Origin: Phialophora verrucosa
Taxonomy: Eukaryota; Ascomycota; Eurotiomycetes; Chaetothyriales; Herpotrichiellaceae
Direction of reading: 5' to 3'
NCBI GenBank assembly: GCA_002099365.1
Contig: MSED01000015.1
Span: 2,294,001-2,358,000 of the forward strand
DNA: 64,000 nucleotides
The notes below the pieces were generated by a model that had not been told where the DNA came from, made no database searches, and worked only from the letters and a program-made list of their open reading frames with translations. The position numbers and the translations under genes were made by a program. This document shows positions 22,638 through 32,907 of this stretch, piece by piece. Position 1 is the stretch's first letter. Every line of letters begins with the position of its first letter.

Positions 22638-23144
22638 ATGGGGCACCCGGCACCCGATGCTTCCAGCCCACCGCGACCCATATTCAAGACCGTTCGACAA
22701 CTGCCACGTTCTCATGTTTCTAACATCTTACAAGTGTTGAGAACTCTAGAGCGGAAGTCATTTGCTGCTAACGAGGTCTTCCATTTCGATGACAAAGTTG
22801 TCAAGCAGCGTAATATGGAAGTAGTTGTCGGATTCAACTATCCGGCGACGTGCTCCAGCGTTGTCGCGTATGCTGTTTGTGTGACTTCCAATCGACGCCT
22901 CCTTCTGCACAAGATTTGCGTTTCGCCAGAATCCCGACGCCGGGGAATTGGCTATCTGCTAATGGAGACCCTCATTGGCGACGCAAAGCGGCGGTTCTGT
23001 CGCGGCATTGACCTTTGGGTCGATGAGGCTAACCACGCCGCCAAAGACTTGTACTCCAAACACGGCTTCAATGCGCAAGAAACAATCCAAGACTACTACT
23101 CACCTGGCAGAACTGGAGTCAAAATGTCCCTCGATCTGATTTGA
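22638..23144 (+). CDS. GNAT-family N-acetyltransferase
   Basis: Single exon, 168 aa, from the ATG at 22638; the open frame extends upstream to a GTG at 22629, but the ATG is the natural start. The acetyl-CoA-binding motif A is LLLHKICVSPESRRRGIGYLLMETLI (about residues 88-113), with the R-R-x-G-I-G pyrophosphate loop. It is followed by IDLWVDEANHAAKDLYSKHGFN, the usual motif B pattern V-x-x-x-N-x-x-A-x-x-L-Y-x-x-x-G-F. The substrate could be a protein N-terminus, a polyamine or a small molecule; the sequence does not say. It is divergent from MZT1, and AXL2 follows 254 bp downstream on the same strand. Confidence 0.9.
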   Translation: MGHPAPDASSPPRPIFKTVRQLPRSHVSNILQVLRTLERKSFAANEVFHFDDKVVKQRNMEVVVGFNYPATCSSVVAYAVCVTSNRRLLLHKICVSPESRRRGIGYLLMETLIGDAKRRFCRGIDLWVDEANHAAKDLYSKHGFNAQETIQDYYSPGRTGVKMSLDLI

Positions 23145-23398
23145 TTGATGTGTGAGTATGTTCTGGCGGGAGGCTTTTGCACATTCCCTTGCGGACCAGC
23201 CCCTTGCAGGCTTTATAACTTGTTGGATTCCGACCAGCCCCTCGACAATTCCAATATAACCAGTGCTAGCAGTCGCGTCATGTCGCGCACGCGTTTACTA
23301 GCTCATCGATTCCTGACGGTTGAACCATCTATACTTCTGTTCAGAGAGATTTCACCTTCTATCGCAGCATGCATTTTCCCCATCAACTGGCCATATGA

Positions 23399-26248
23399 AT
23401 GCATCTCACTGGGATCAGAAAGCCTTTTTTGGCATTTTCAGTTGCATCGGCGTTATGTCTTGTCACAGCCGCGCCACAGTTGGCGTTCCCTATCAACTCA
23501 CAAGTGCCTCCGGTCGCGTACGTATCCCAGCCATACAACTTTGTCTTCGCCGCGACAACCTTCGTCTCGAGCGCTCCACAGATTTCCTATACGATCGCAA
23601 ATGGCCCGAAGTGGCTCGACATTGACAGCACTTCCCGCAGTTTCTCGGGGGTGCCCGACGCTGACGAAGTGGGTGCGGCAACTTTCCAGCTTGTCGCCTC
23701 GGACTCGACAGGGCAGACATCTACAAGCGTCACTTTCGTGGTCGCTGAATTTCCAGACCTGTATACCGATGCGACCATACTTCCTCAGCTAGAACGCAGC
23801 GGTCCGACCTCATCACCCAACTCGCTGCTCGCACATCCCCAAGAACCCTTCAACATTACTTTTGGGAAGGATACCTTTCATGGTACTGCCCCTGAAACGA
23901 GATACTATGCTGTTTCTGCAAACAATACACCTCTGCCCTCGTGGGTGCAGTTTGATGGATCGGAACTGTCGTTTTCGGGTACAACACCTGCGTTGGTCTC
24001 CTCCCTGGCCGGACCCCAGACATACGGACTAAGGCTTATTGCGTCAAACGTACCTGGATTTGCCGAAGCGGCAATTGATTTCAACATTGTCGTTAGCCGG
24101 CGAGTGTTTGGGTTTTCAACCGCATCCCAGAACGTCAGCATCTCCCCCGGCGTTCCCTTTCGGTCCGCATCATTCCGATCCTTCCTCAGCATGGATGGCG
24201 AGGCTGTAGCAGACGATCAACTTGCAAGTGTCAATGCGGATGTTCCGACGTGGGTCACATTCGACAAGAGTCAGTTGTCGTTGAGTGGAACTCCCGATAT
24301 TTCCGCCAATGCTACCATCACAATCAGCGTTACGGATGTTTATGGCGATATAGCCCACGCCACCGTCTTTCTGCAAAGTTCGGCGGACCGAAACGAGTCC
24401 TTAGGAACTCTTGCAGTTCTCAATGTAACATCCGGAGAACACTTCTCGTACACTTTGACTACGCCTTCATTCTCTCCTTCGATCCGGACAATAGCGGACC
24501 TGGGTGACGCAGACAGCTGGCTTAACTTCGACTCTGTGAGCTGGACTCTGTCCGGCCGAGTCCCATTGGATCACTATGCCCAGACCCTAGATATTCGAAT
24601 CACGTTTGAGGATACAGCATCAACTGCCACAGGGGATGTCGTACTGCACCTACTGCAAGGCATGAAAGGAACGACGGTCACCTCGACGCAAGCTTCTGAG
24701 ACACAGACTCTTCCGCAAACTAGCGTGACAAGCAGAGACCCACTGCCAACTATCGGTCCCAGTCAACAGAAAACGAGCAGCAGGCACACCTTGCACATCA
24801 TACTCGCCGTTGTTTTGTCCGTACTTGCAGCCTGTCTCCTGCTTCTTCTAATTCTGTGCTGTTTGCGAAGGAAGAAACATAGTAAACGACAGACGAGCAA
24901 GACTTCCGCCGAGGATAGTGACGGGTCTGGTGATGGTCATGAGCGAGAACCTTCCACACGAACTGTGTTATCTACCGAGATCTTGGGGCTTGTTAATCCC
25001 CAGAGAACAGCGCCTCCCAGGCCTCCCAGACTCGATCTTGTATGGTCAAATGACTCTTTGCGAGAGCCTAGACAGAGACTGTCAGCTGCAGCCCGACCCG
25101 GGCCACTTTCTCAGCACCGGATTTCGCAAATCTTTGCGGATGATCTGGGCTCAGCTACTGTCACTACGACACCTAGCCAAGCTGCAAATGCCACAGAGCC
25201 TGAAGAGATAGCAGATCATGCCCATGGGGCTGCGCCAGTCAACCAGAGCGTGCTGCTTCAAGGCCCTCCATCACCAGTCGTCACCAGATCCTCCATGGCA
25301 GGCCGCCGAAGCACAAACGGACGATCTTTCAGACTGAGTCAACAGAGTATCCTGCCACCCATAGTGGGGTTACCAGACCGAAGAAGCGGTGCCGGACACG
25401 GTGCTGGTATACTCTTGCCCCCACCTGCTACCTCAAGCCGCATGTCCTGGCGAGATACTTGGACATCGAATCCATCGACTGATCCCCGCAGGACGACTAT
25501 GGTCTTAGAATCGTTCCCGGCGCCTCCTGGAGACGGATCAAATCCAGCCAAGAGCCCTCCTAGAACGAAGAAACCGATTCCGTCGTTACGAGTTGTCTCC
25601 GAAGGTGCCGATGATGCAATGTCTTTCGAGGAACAACGTCAGAGGTGGCACACCGAACGTGCAAGAGCGAGGCTGGAGGGGCTCTCGCGATTTTCCAACG
25701 CAGGATCGGCACCAATGATCACGCCCAGCAGAACACTGTGGCGGGTAAGGAGCGACGCAACAGACAATTGTGAACCACCAAAGTCAACCACGAGGCCCAA
25801 CATGGTTGGCGCACGCTCACATGAGCACTCATGGTCCCAATGGTCAGGGGTTGGGCCGGCAGCCCGAGCATCCTCTCATGCGAGGAGTCCGTCAGTCTCA
25901 CGTATTCTCAGCGGGCCGATGTCAAGGAGCAGGCCCAGTCTTGCGAGTACCGACCAATTCGAGTCGGTCACATCCTCTGACAGTCAATGGGAAGATGAAG
26001 AGGATCTGGTGGTCGAAGAAACCGAGCAAGGATTCAGACGGTGGCAGACTGATAATCGCTCACAAGCATCACCACGGCTACCGTTCAGCCCAGTTCCTGC
26101 TTCGAGGCAGAACTCGGCCAGAAGGAGTGCCAGCGACGATACCCGGCACCACAAGCTGATGGCGGACAGGAGAAAGCATGTCAGTGTTGAAGAGGGAGGG
26201 CTGAAGAGATCGTACGGCAGCCAAAGAGGGAGCTTCCGTTTTCTTTGA
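23399..26248 (+). CDS. AXL2: Axl2/Bud10-like axial budding pattern protein
   Basis: Single exon, 949 aa, ATG at 23399. The N-terminus is a signal peptide (FLAFSVASALCLVTAAP). Four successive cadherin-like (dystroglycan-type, CADG) repeats are visible in the first 400 residues, each with a recognisable pair: a W-[L/V]-x-[F/I]-D strand and an S-G-[T/V]-P turn (PKWLDID..FSGVPD; PSWVQFD..FSGTTP; PTWVTFD..LSGTPD; DSWLNFD..LSGRVP). A single transmembrane helix follows (IILAVVLSVLAACLLLLLILCC, about residues 464-485), then a basic stop-transfer RRKKHSKR and a long Ser/Pro/Arg-rich cytosolic tail. Extracellular CADG repeats, one helix and a long tail are the Axl2 layout. In yeast Axl2 marks axial bud sites; in filamentous relatives it works with septins in septation and conidiation. 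Confidence 0.9.
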   Translation: MHLTGIRKPFLAFSVASALCLVTAAPQLAFPINSQVPPVAYVSQPYNFVFAATTFVSSAPQISYTIANGPKWLDIDSTSRSFSGVPDADEVGAATFQLVASDSTGQTSTSVTFVVAEFPDLYTDATILPQLERSGPTSSPNSLLAHPQEPFNITFGKDTFHGTAPETRYYAVSANNTPLPSWVQFDGSELSFSGTTPALVSSLAGPQTYGLRLIASNVPGFAEAAIDFNIVVSRRVFGFSTASQNVSISPGVPFRSASFRSFLSMDGEAVADDQLASVNADVPTWVTFDKSQLSLSGTPDISANATITISVTDVYGDIAHATVFLQSSADRNESLGTLAVLNVTSGEHFSYTLTTPSFSPSIRTIADLGDADSWLNFDSVSWTLSGRVPLDHYAQTLDIRITFEDTASTATGDVVLHLLQGMKGTTVTSTQASETQTLPQTSVTSRDPLPTIGPSQQKTSSRHTLHIILAVVLSVLAACLLLLLILCCLRRKKHSKRQTSKTSAEDSDGSGDGHEREPSTRTVLSTEILGLVNPQRTAPPRPPRLDLVWSNDSLREPRQRLSAAARPGPLSQHRISQIFADDLGSATVTTTPSQAANATEPEEIADHAHGAAPVNQSVLLQGPPSPVVTRSSMAGRRSTNGRSFRLSQQSILPPIVGLPDRRSGAGHGAGILLPPPATSSRMSWRDTWTSNPSTDPRRTTMVLESFPAPPGDGSNPAKSPPRTKKPIPSLRVVSEGADDAMSFEEQRQRWHTERARARLEGLSRFSNAGSAPMITPSRTLWRVRSDATDNCEPPKSTTRPNMVGARSHEHSWSQWSGVGPAARASSHARSPSVSRILSGPMSRSRPSLASTDQFESVTSSDSQWEDEEDLVVEETEQGFRRWQTDNRSQASPRLPFSPVPASRQNSARRSASDDTRHHKLMADRRKHVSVEEGGLKRSYGSQRGSFRFL

Positions 26249-26762
26249 TTGGCGTAAAAGTAGAATTCACGACGCATCTGCACACAGTTGAATTGCATTT
26301 ATAGAATGAGCAGTTGAGAATGAGGAAGGCGTAAGGCTGTGGCGGTTGGGTGAGAGACACGGTGACTTTCGTGAGTGATCGACTGAGTGGATGGAAGTTC
26401 TTAGTCAGGAATCACTGGTGATGCCATTTTGCCCTGAGCAACAATCGCCTGCACCAACTTTACCAGCCCACCTTCTCATACTCGGATCATCTTTGGCTTG
26501 AACGGCATTTTCTCATCACTGCACGCGACCCTCTAATAGCGAGCAATAAGACTACTGTTCCCTCAGATTACCGTCTGTATCGTCCATTGCTGCATGCGGC
26601 AGCCGTGCATATCTCGTTACGTTGCAGCAGAGCCTGCGTTTCTTCCTGTTCTAGGCCCTTGACCTGCCACTCGCTGCACGCCGCCCGCTTGTGAGGTCGT
26701 CTACAGAGGGTATATGAGCACCGTCACACTCAACCCGAGCCACAAAGTGAAGAACCGCCAGC
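26249..26762. other. Intergenic region, 0.5 kb, PP2C promoter
   Basis: Contains a TATA-like TATATGAG at 26711-26718, about 45 bp before the PP2C start codon. No gene was seen. Confidence 0.45.
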
Positions 26763-28555
26763 ATGGGTCAGACGCTGTCAGAACCAGTCGTCGAAAAGGT
26801 GCGCTCTCCAATGATGCCCTAACTGATGCTTCGAAGAGGCCACCTGCAGTTGCGCACACCCTGGTGACGCAGGCGATCACGCCGGATTGCGGTTCTCTTC
26901 GTCTCAACACAACCCTCGCCGATGGATATGGACACGGCGGCTAACACATCTACCTGGCAGGTCTCCGATAGCGGCGCCGACGACTGCGTTTATTATGGCC
27001 TCTCGGCCATGCAGGGATGGCGTATAAGCATGGAAGATGCGCATGCCGCCGTGCTTGACCTACAACCAGAAGGAAAGAGCAAGTCCCCGCAAGCTGCTGC
27101 CCCAGACAAACGATTAGCCTATTTCGGGGTGTACGATGGCCACGGAGGAGAAAAAGTAGCGCAGTTCGCGGGTGAAAACATCCACAAGATTGTCGCGAAA
27201 CAGGACGCCTTCGCCAAGGGTGACATTGAACAAGCTCTGAAAGACGGCTTTCTAGCCACGGATCGAGCTATTCTCAACGGTACGCATCAGGCTTAATCAT
27301 GATGCCTGTTGACACGCTAAAGCCCCGCCTAGATGCACGATACGAAGACGAGGTGTCCGGATGTACCGCCTCCGTCGGCATCATATCGAAGGACAAGATC
27401 TGGGTGGTGTGTACAAATCCCTGTACCCCCATCGTTGACGCGACTCACATGCTTCAGGCCAATGCTGGAGACTCGCGCACTGTACTCGGCGTCAAGGGGA
27501 GAGCTAAGCCTCTGTCTTTCGACCACAAGCCCCAGAACGAAGGTACATGCTCCACCCTGCATCAACCCCTGCGCCAAGCTGACACAAGGATAGGCGAGAA
27601 GGCTCGTATAAGTGCCGCAGGTGGTTTCGTTGACTTTGGTCGAGTAAATGGAAACCTTGCACTGTCACGTGCCATCGGAGACTTCGAGTTCAAGAAGAGT
27701 GCCGATCTTTCGCCTGAGCAGCAGATTGTTACGGCCTTCCCCGATGTGATCACACACGAGATCTCTCCCGACGATGAGTTCTTGGTCATTGCTTGTGATG
27801 GTACCAGCCCACTTTTCTGCATCGATTGTGGGCGCCGCGCTGACAGTGAACAGGAATTTGGGATTGCCAATCGTCGCAAGCGGTGATCGAGTTCGTGCGA
27901 AGAGGAATCGCCGCCAAGCAAGAATTACAGTCTATCTGTGAGAATATGATGGACAACTGTCTTGCATCCAACAGTGAGACTGGCGGCGTTGGTTGCGATA
28001 ATATGACTATGATTATCATCGCTCTTCTGAATGGCAAGACCAAAGAGCAGTGGTACGAGACGATCGGCAAACGAGTAGCAGACGGTGATGGTCCCTGTGC
28101 GCCACCAGAGTACGGCAAGTCCAGCCTTGATTCCGCAAAGGCCAAGTCTCTTCTAACACGTTACAGCTGAATTCCGTGGACCGGGTGTCCGTCATCAATT
28201 CGACCACGACAGCCCGGATGAGTATGAGCTGGATTTAGATCATCGACCGAGAGGCTTTGGAGGTCGGAGTGGCAGGATCATCTTGCTTGGAGACGGAACA
28301 GAAGTACTGACGGACTCAGATGACGCGGAAATGTTCGATCACAGCGAAGAAGACAAAGACGCCGCAAACCAGGTGAAGAAGGGCACGCTGGATACGTCAG
28401 ACGTTGACTCGGCCCGGGGTGAGCGAGAGGGTACACCAGCACCACAGTCAGCCACTGATGAGTCGAAAGGATCAAGTCACCGTGATGCCTCCCACGGCAA
28501 GGACGCAGAAATCGAAGCGGTAGCAAGCGAAACGACGGCGAATAAAGTTGCCTGA
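26763..28555 (+). CDS. PTC2: Type 2C protein phosphatase, Ptc2/Ptc3-like, seven exons
   Basis: Model: exons 26763-26798, 26961-27279, 27333-27406, 27458-27542, 27594-27800, 27854-28114 and 28167-28555, 456 aa. It starts MGQTLSEPVVEK, which carries an N-myristoylation-type motif (Gly2, Ser6). PP2C motifs follow in order: YYGLSAMQGWRISMEDAH, YFGVYDGHGGE with the metal-binding Asp residues, CTASVGII, ANAGDSR, SFDHKP, RVNGNLALSRAIGDFEFK, FLVIACDGIWDCQSSQ and GCDNMTMII. The tail is acidic, as in Ptc2/Ptc3, which dephosphorylate MAP kinases and checkpoint kinases in yeast. Intron 1 is 162 nt with a CTAAC branch site; the others are 51-53 nt. Intron 6 (28115-28166) begins GC, not GT, yet restores PPEYAEFRGPGVRHQFDHDSPDEY exactly. 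Confidence 0.94.
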
Positions 28556-29372
28556 TAGCAAGATGCAAGGAGGCTCCGGGGCAGACAGGCACATCTTTTC
28601 CCACCACGACTAGCGATACCCCTGTCGTCCACGCGTTGATGAAGAGTATCTAGCATGCATGACATCGGTTTAGAATCACCTGAGGAGCTTGTCCGTTGAG
28701 TTCCCTCGTGTGGCCATCGTTCATGTTGTCGTGACTCGGCGACGGACACAATGGCAGCTCTATGCCACTCTTTCATCGATTTGAAGGGCAGGGCATGCAG
28801 GACCACGTTACGGTTCCCGGGGTTGTACCTGAACGCGGCACGGGATTGACTGCAGCTCTGAGTTGGCATGAGCAATCAAGCATTTTGTATTTCCCAATGA
28901 CATCCAATCACAAATGGGAAGCATAACGATCTGTGACGTTCGACGTGCGGCCGTCGCCTCGAGGCAAGCGGTGCAGAGAAGGAGACGCACATGCCCAGCT
29001 GCTGGTCGCCTCCCGCCTCTGACGGCATCACCGTCTTGCCAACAACAGGTTTCCTAGTTTCCCATGGCACATTTTTATTTCCCATATCGATGTGCTGCGA
29101 GGCGAGCAGCGTACAAAGTAGACCTAATCCTCAGACCACATCTCTCCATTGCCAATCTGACCTTTGGCCGATAGCCCTGACCACGCAACCTCCCACTATT
29201 GGATCTATTTCGCTTCACACGTCCCCGAAATTGTTGTCTGACTGCGGAGCTTGGCACAGATCGTTCCAACTTTCTTTCTTGACGTGCTCTAGGAACCGTT
29301 CCCTGTTGCATCTTCGTCCAGGGTCCCGGAACTGTGTTTCGCAATCATCAGTTGCCGTTCCACCCCTCGATC
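28556..29372. other. Intergenic region, 0.8 kb
   Basis: 3' flank of the PP2C gene and promoter/leader of PCT1. No coherent frame was found. Confidence 0.5.
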
Positions 29373-30976
29373 ATGTCTTCTCCGTCGTCAAGTTCATCCA
29401 CAAAACGAAAGAGGATGATGGTCAATGCCGATCTCCAGCCGTCCTCGCGCGATGCGTCGGGCGAAGAGCTGGCCGATTCTCCGTCGCATAACTTGCGGAA
29501 TCGCAAGCACACTTCGAGTAGTTCAATCGACAACAATGTCCCGCCTAGCAAACGAGCACGCACGCGGTCAAACGCTATTCCGCTCGAGTCGAATGGGGCC
29601 CCTGGGCCAGATGCTGCGCACGACAATGCTGGCGAACCCTCGAGCACTACCCTAGAGAGTGATGAGGAACAGGCCCTCAAGAGACAGAGTAAAATCACAA
29701 GTTCCTCGACCAAGGCTATCGTCGCTGGCGACCATGGTACCATGAAGGACGCGGGCAAAGCTGGAATGAGAGATCCCGTAGGAGGATACAAGACCAATCC
29801 GCCGCCAGTGGGTAGGCCCGTCAGAGTCTACGCCGATGGAGTTTTCGATCTGTTCCACCTGGGGTAAGTTCGGGAACTGCTCCTGCGAAAATTCGCTAAC
29901 TTTGTGCAAAGGCACATGCGGCAGCTCGAACAAGCAAAAACGGCCTTTCCAGACACCTATTTGATTGTTGGAGTGACAGGAGACGCAGAGACCCACAAGA
30001 GAAAAGGGTTGACCGTGCTCACCGGCGCAGAAAGAGCAGAAACACTCCGCCATTGCAGATGGGTCGACGAAGTCATTCCAAATTGTCCCTGGATCGTCAC
30101 CCCCGAATTTCTCGAGAAACATAAGATTGACTACGTGGCTCACGACGATGAGCCTTATGGTGCAGATGAAGGAGACGACATCTACGCACCCATCAAGAAA
30201 GAGGGCAAGTTCCTCGTCACGCAACGCACGGAAGGTGTCTCGACGACTGGAATCATCACTAAGATTGTCCGGGACTACGAGAAATACATTGTGCGGCAAC
30301 TCAAGAGAGGAACCAGCCGCCAGGAACTCAACATAAGCTGGCTCAAGAAGAACGAGTTGGACCTGAAAAGACACATGCAGGAACTGCGAGACAGCGTCAA
30401 ATCCAACTGGGTCACCGCCGGCGGAGAAATCTCACGAGACTTGCGGTCGTTTTGGACAAACGCCAATTCACGTCCCGCTAGCCCAGCACCGTTTAACAGA
30501 CAGCTGAGCGAAGGTATCCTTAGGAGTCCGACAGGTGGCCTGAGTGTGGTCGAGCAGTTGAAGCAGTTGGAAGCCGGTCATGCCGACAAAGGAAGCGACT
30601 CCCCTGGTAGGCTCAGTAGGAGCGAGGACTTTGCCGCGGGATACAGCTTAGGATTGATCGGTGGTGTCAAATCATGGGTAAGCATAACCACCAAGGACCC
30701 AAACGGGGGATATCATACAGATTTGGAGCTGATTTGCTGACATGAACACTACAGATGATGCGCGGCCAACGAGCACTTCGAGATAGTCAGGCTCCAAGCC
30801 CCGACGGAAGTGAGGACGACGAGGCTAGAAGTCCCGTCAGCAACGATGGGAATGATCGCGAGGCCGTCACTATTACTCTGACGCCTCCTGGTGGGTTTGG
30901 GAGAGGTCGGAAGGCAAACACTGCTAAGGGCGACCCTCAGGAACCTAGGCGAGAAGCTTTGGATGTCTTGCATTGA
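29373..30976 (+). CDS. PCT1: Choline-phosphate cytidylyltransferase
   Basis: Model: exons 29373-29863, 29912-30677 and 30755-30976, 492 aa. It catalyses CTP + phosphocholine to CDP-choline, the controlled step of the Kennedy pathway for phosphatidylcholine. The catalytic core starts at RPVRVYADGVFDLFHLG | HMRQLEQAK, with intron 1 (GTAAGT, CTAAC branch, CAAAG) falling inside the HxGH signature. It continues with GVTGDAETHKRKG, WVDEVIPNCPW, IDYVAHDDEPY and RTEGVSTTGIITKIVRDY (the RTEGxST motif). A long Ser-rich basic N-terminus includes SKRARTR, a plausible nuclear signal. After the core comes an amphipathic helix (WLKKNELDLKRHMQELRDSVKSNW) like the membrane-binding domain of the family. The tail is Ser/Asp-rich and probably phosphorylated. 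Confidence 0.96.
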
Positions 30977-31739
30977 TTTCGCACCGCGGTCTGAGCACAC
31001 GGCGTCTGCTCAAAAACCGTTCTGGGCCCGAGGACTTACTAACAACCCACCTATTATTCATTTTCTGGGTCGACATGCCTGGGTCCCGTATGTGACCATT
31101 ACATTTGCTGTTGTCATACATATGAGAGCATGGGGTTTGAAAACACGGCATGGAAAAATACACGCGCGGGCACGGAGAGCGTCACTCTAGGGAGCTTTTG
31201 TGCTGATGTTAGTCAAGGTTGTATCGACAGACATTGTCAAAAGTATGTTGTGTTACTCGAGGGACAAAGCACCTTTTACTTCTGCCCCTGACCGACGTAA
31301 CAACGCAAGTAGTGGCTCATATACGCCGTTGGAGCGACCAGCGAGTCTGAGGTGTATCGATTTTCATATTCTGCTAGTTTCAGTTTCGCAGTGTCTATCG
31401 ACCCGAGCTCTGAGGCTCCCCCTGCAGACATGTCCACGCCGTGCATTGACTTGATGTCCTATGCAAGGTGGGAAGGTGTACCTTGTGAAAGTAGTGCACA
31501 GCTATCTCCAGCCGAGTTGAAGTTGCCCAGTGCTCGGTCCCCTCTTCCGGAGCAAGTCCTCATCAGGCGAGTCCTTCGTCCGTTCATTGACTGATTGATT
31601 GATACCTGCACCACGACCAGGAGACCCAGGCACGGATAAAGATATGTTTTCGCCCGGGGCATTGCATCTCTCATCTCGCATGCTCTGCCCTTCCGCCTCC
31701 CACATACCACAACTCCGATCCCACTCGTAGCAAAATGGT
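30977..31739. other. Convergent intergenic region, 0.8 kb
   Basis: Lies between the 3' ends of PCT1 (+) and RPS23 (-). No gene, repeat or RNA was identified. Confidence 0.5.
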
Positions 31740-32359
31740 CTATGATCGCGGCTTCTCCTTCTTCTCCTTCCACAGCGCACTCAGGCCCACGCCCGAGACC
31801 TTGACCACCTTGAACCGCACGCCGGGGATATCACCCTTGGCCTTGCCCTTGCGACCGAACCCAGCCAGCAGGACCTCGTCGTTCTCGTCCACGAAGTTGA
31901 GACAGCCGTCGTTGGGCACTACCATGGACAATGTATTAGTATCAGTGAACCTCTCAGGAGACGTGATGGACAATGTTCTGTTCCTTGCAGCCCAAGTCCT
32001 CGCTTTCAGCTTTCATCTTTTCATTCTCCTCCCACGTGTTGTTGCGTGCGTTTGTGTTTTGTAAATCTAGAATAAGAACGCAAACGAGATAACGTACCGA
32101 ACGCGGTCACCTTCTTTCCATTCTTGATCAACTGCACGCGCACGCACTTTCGGATGGCCGAGTTGGGCTGCTTGGCTTCGACGCCGACTTTTTCGAGGAC
32201 AATGCCTTTGGCGTGCGATGAGCCACCGAAGGGCGAGGACTTGTAGGCTGTGCCGAGGAGGCGCTTCTTGTAGTGCAGGTCGGCCCAGCGGCCTTCTTTG
32301 CGGGCGGCGACGAGCTTGCGGGCCGCGTTGAGACCACGGGGTTTGCCTCTGTTTGTCAT
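31740..32359 (-). CDS. RPS23: 40S ribosomal protein S23 (uS12)
   Basis: Model on the minus strand: exons 32098-32359 and 31740-31918, 146 aa. The two exons join as KKVTAF|VPNDGCLNFVDEND, an exact match to the universally conserved uS12 sequence. The rest (GKPRGLNAARKL...GSSHAKGIVLEKVGVEAKQPNSAIRKCVRVQLI, GFGRKGKAKGDIPGVRFKVVKVSGVGLSALWKEKKEKPRS) is likewise textbook S23. The KQPNSA loop sits in the decoding centre and its proline is the site hydroxylated by Tpa1/OGFOD1-type enzymes in other eukaryotes. The intron (31919-32097, 179 nt) is longer than most in this window, has a good branch-site-like ACTAATAC, and contains an 11-bp direct repeat near its 3' end. Confidence 0.98.
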
Positions 32360-32907
32360 TTCTGGGGAGCGAGTTTGTCAGTTCAATGTGGGAGAAAAGG
32401 CTAGGTGTAGGGTAAGGTGAGGTGATGAAGAATTGGTGATGGAGCCCAGGGTTCGAGAGAAGAAGGGATTCTTGGGTGTGCGTGTGTCTGGGAAAGGGAA
32501 TGTTGGGTGATGCGAGGACCGGGGCAAGATCGAACGTACTGGTTTCTGTGACAAGCAGGTGGTTGATGAGGGTAGATGGGGTTGACGGCGCTGAAAGATC
32601 GACTGTGTGAGCGGCGACGATATTGAGAGTAGATTTCGAAAAGTGGAGTGGTGCGCTGCCAAGACGAAATTGCGCTTGGGGTTAGAGTTCGGCAGAACAC
32701 TACGTAGTGCACAGTACGGCGAAGTGAGGCCACACTTCCGCAGTCAATTGTTCCCTTTGCACCTCTTGCCTTGCATATTAGGACGTTCAACAAGCGCATA
32801 ACGTCTCTTGTACTTCAGACCTCCATGATCGAAACGTAGCCTCGGGTACAAAGGCGAGAGCGGTGCTCTCAGCCCATGCCCACCCCATTCCCACTCCTCT
32901 GACAATC
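32360..32907. promoter_or_regulatory. Divergent promoter between RPS23 and the coiled-coil protein gene
   Basis: 548 bp between two divergent start codons. It must serve both genes; no specific element is assigned. Confidence 0.5.
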
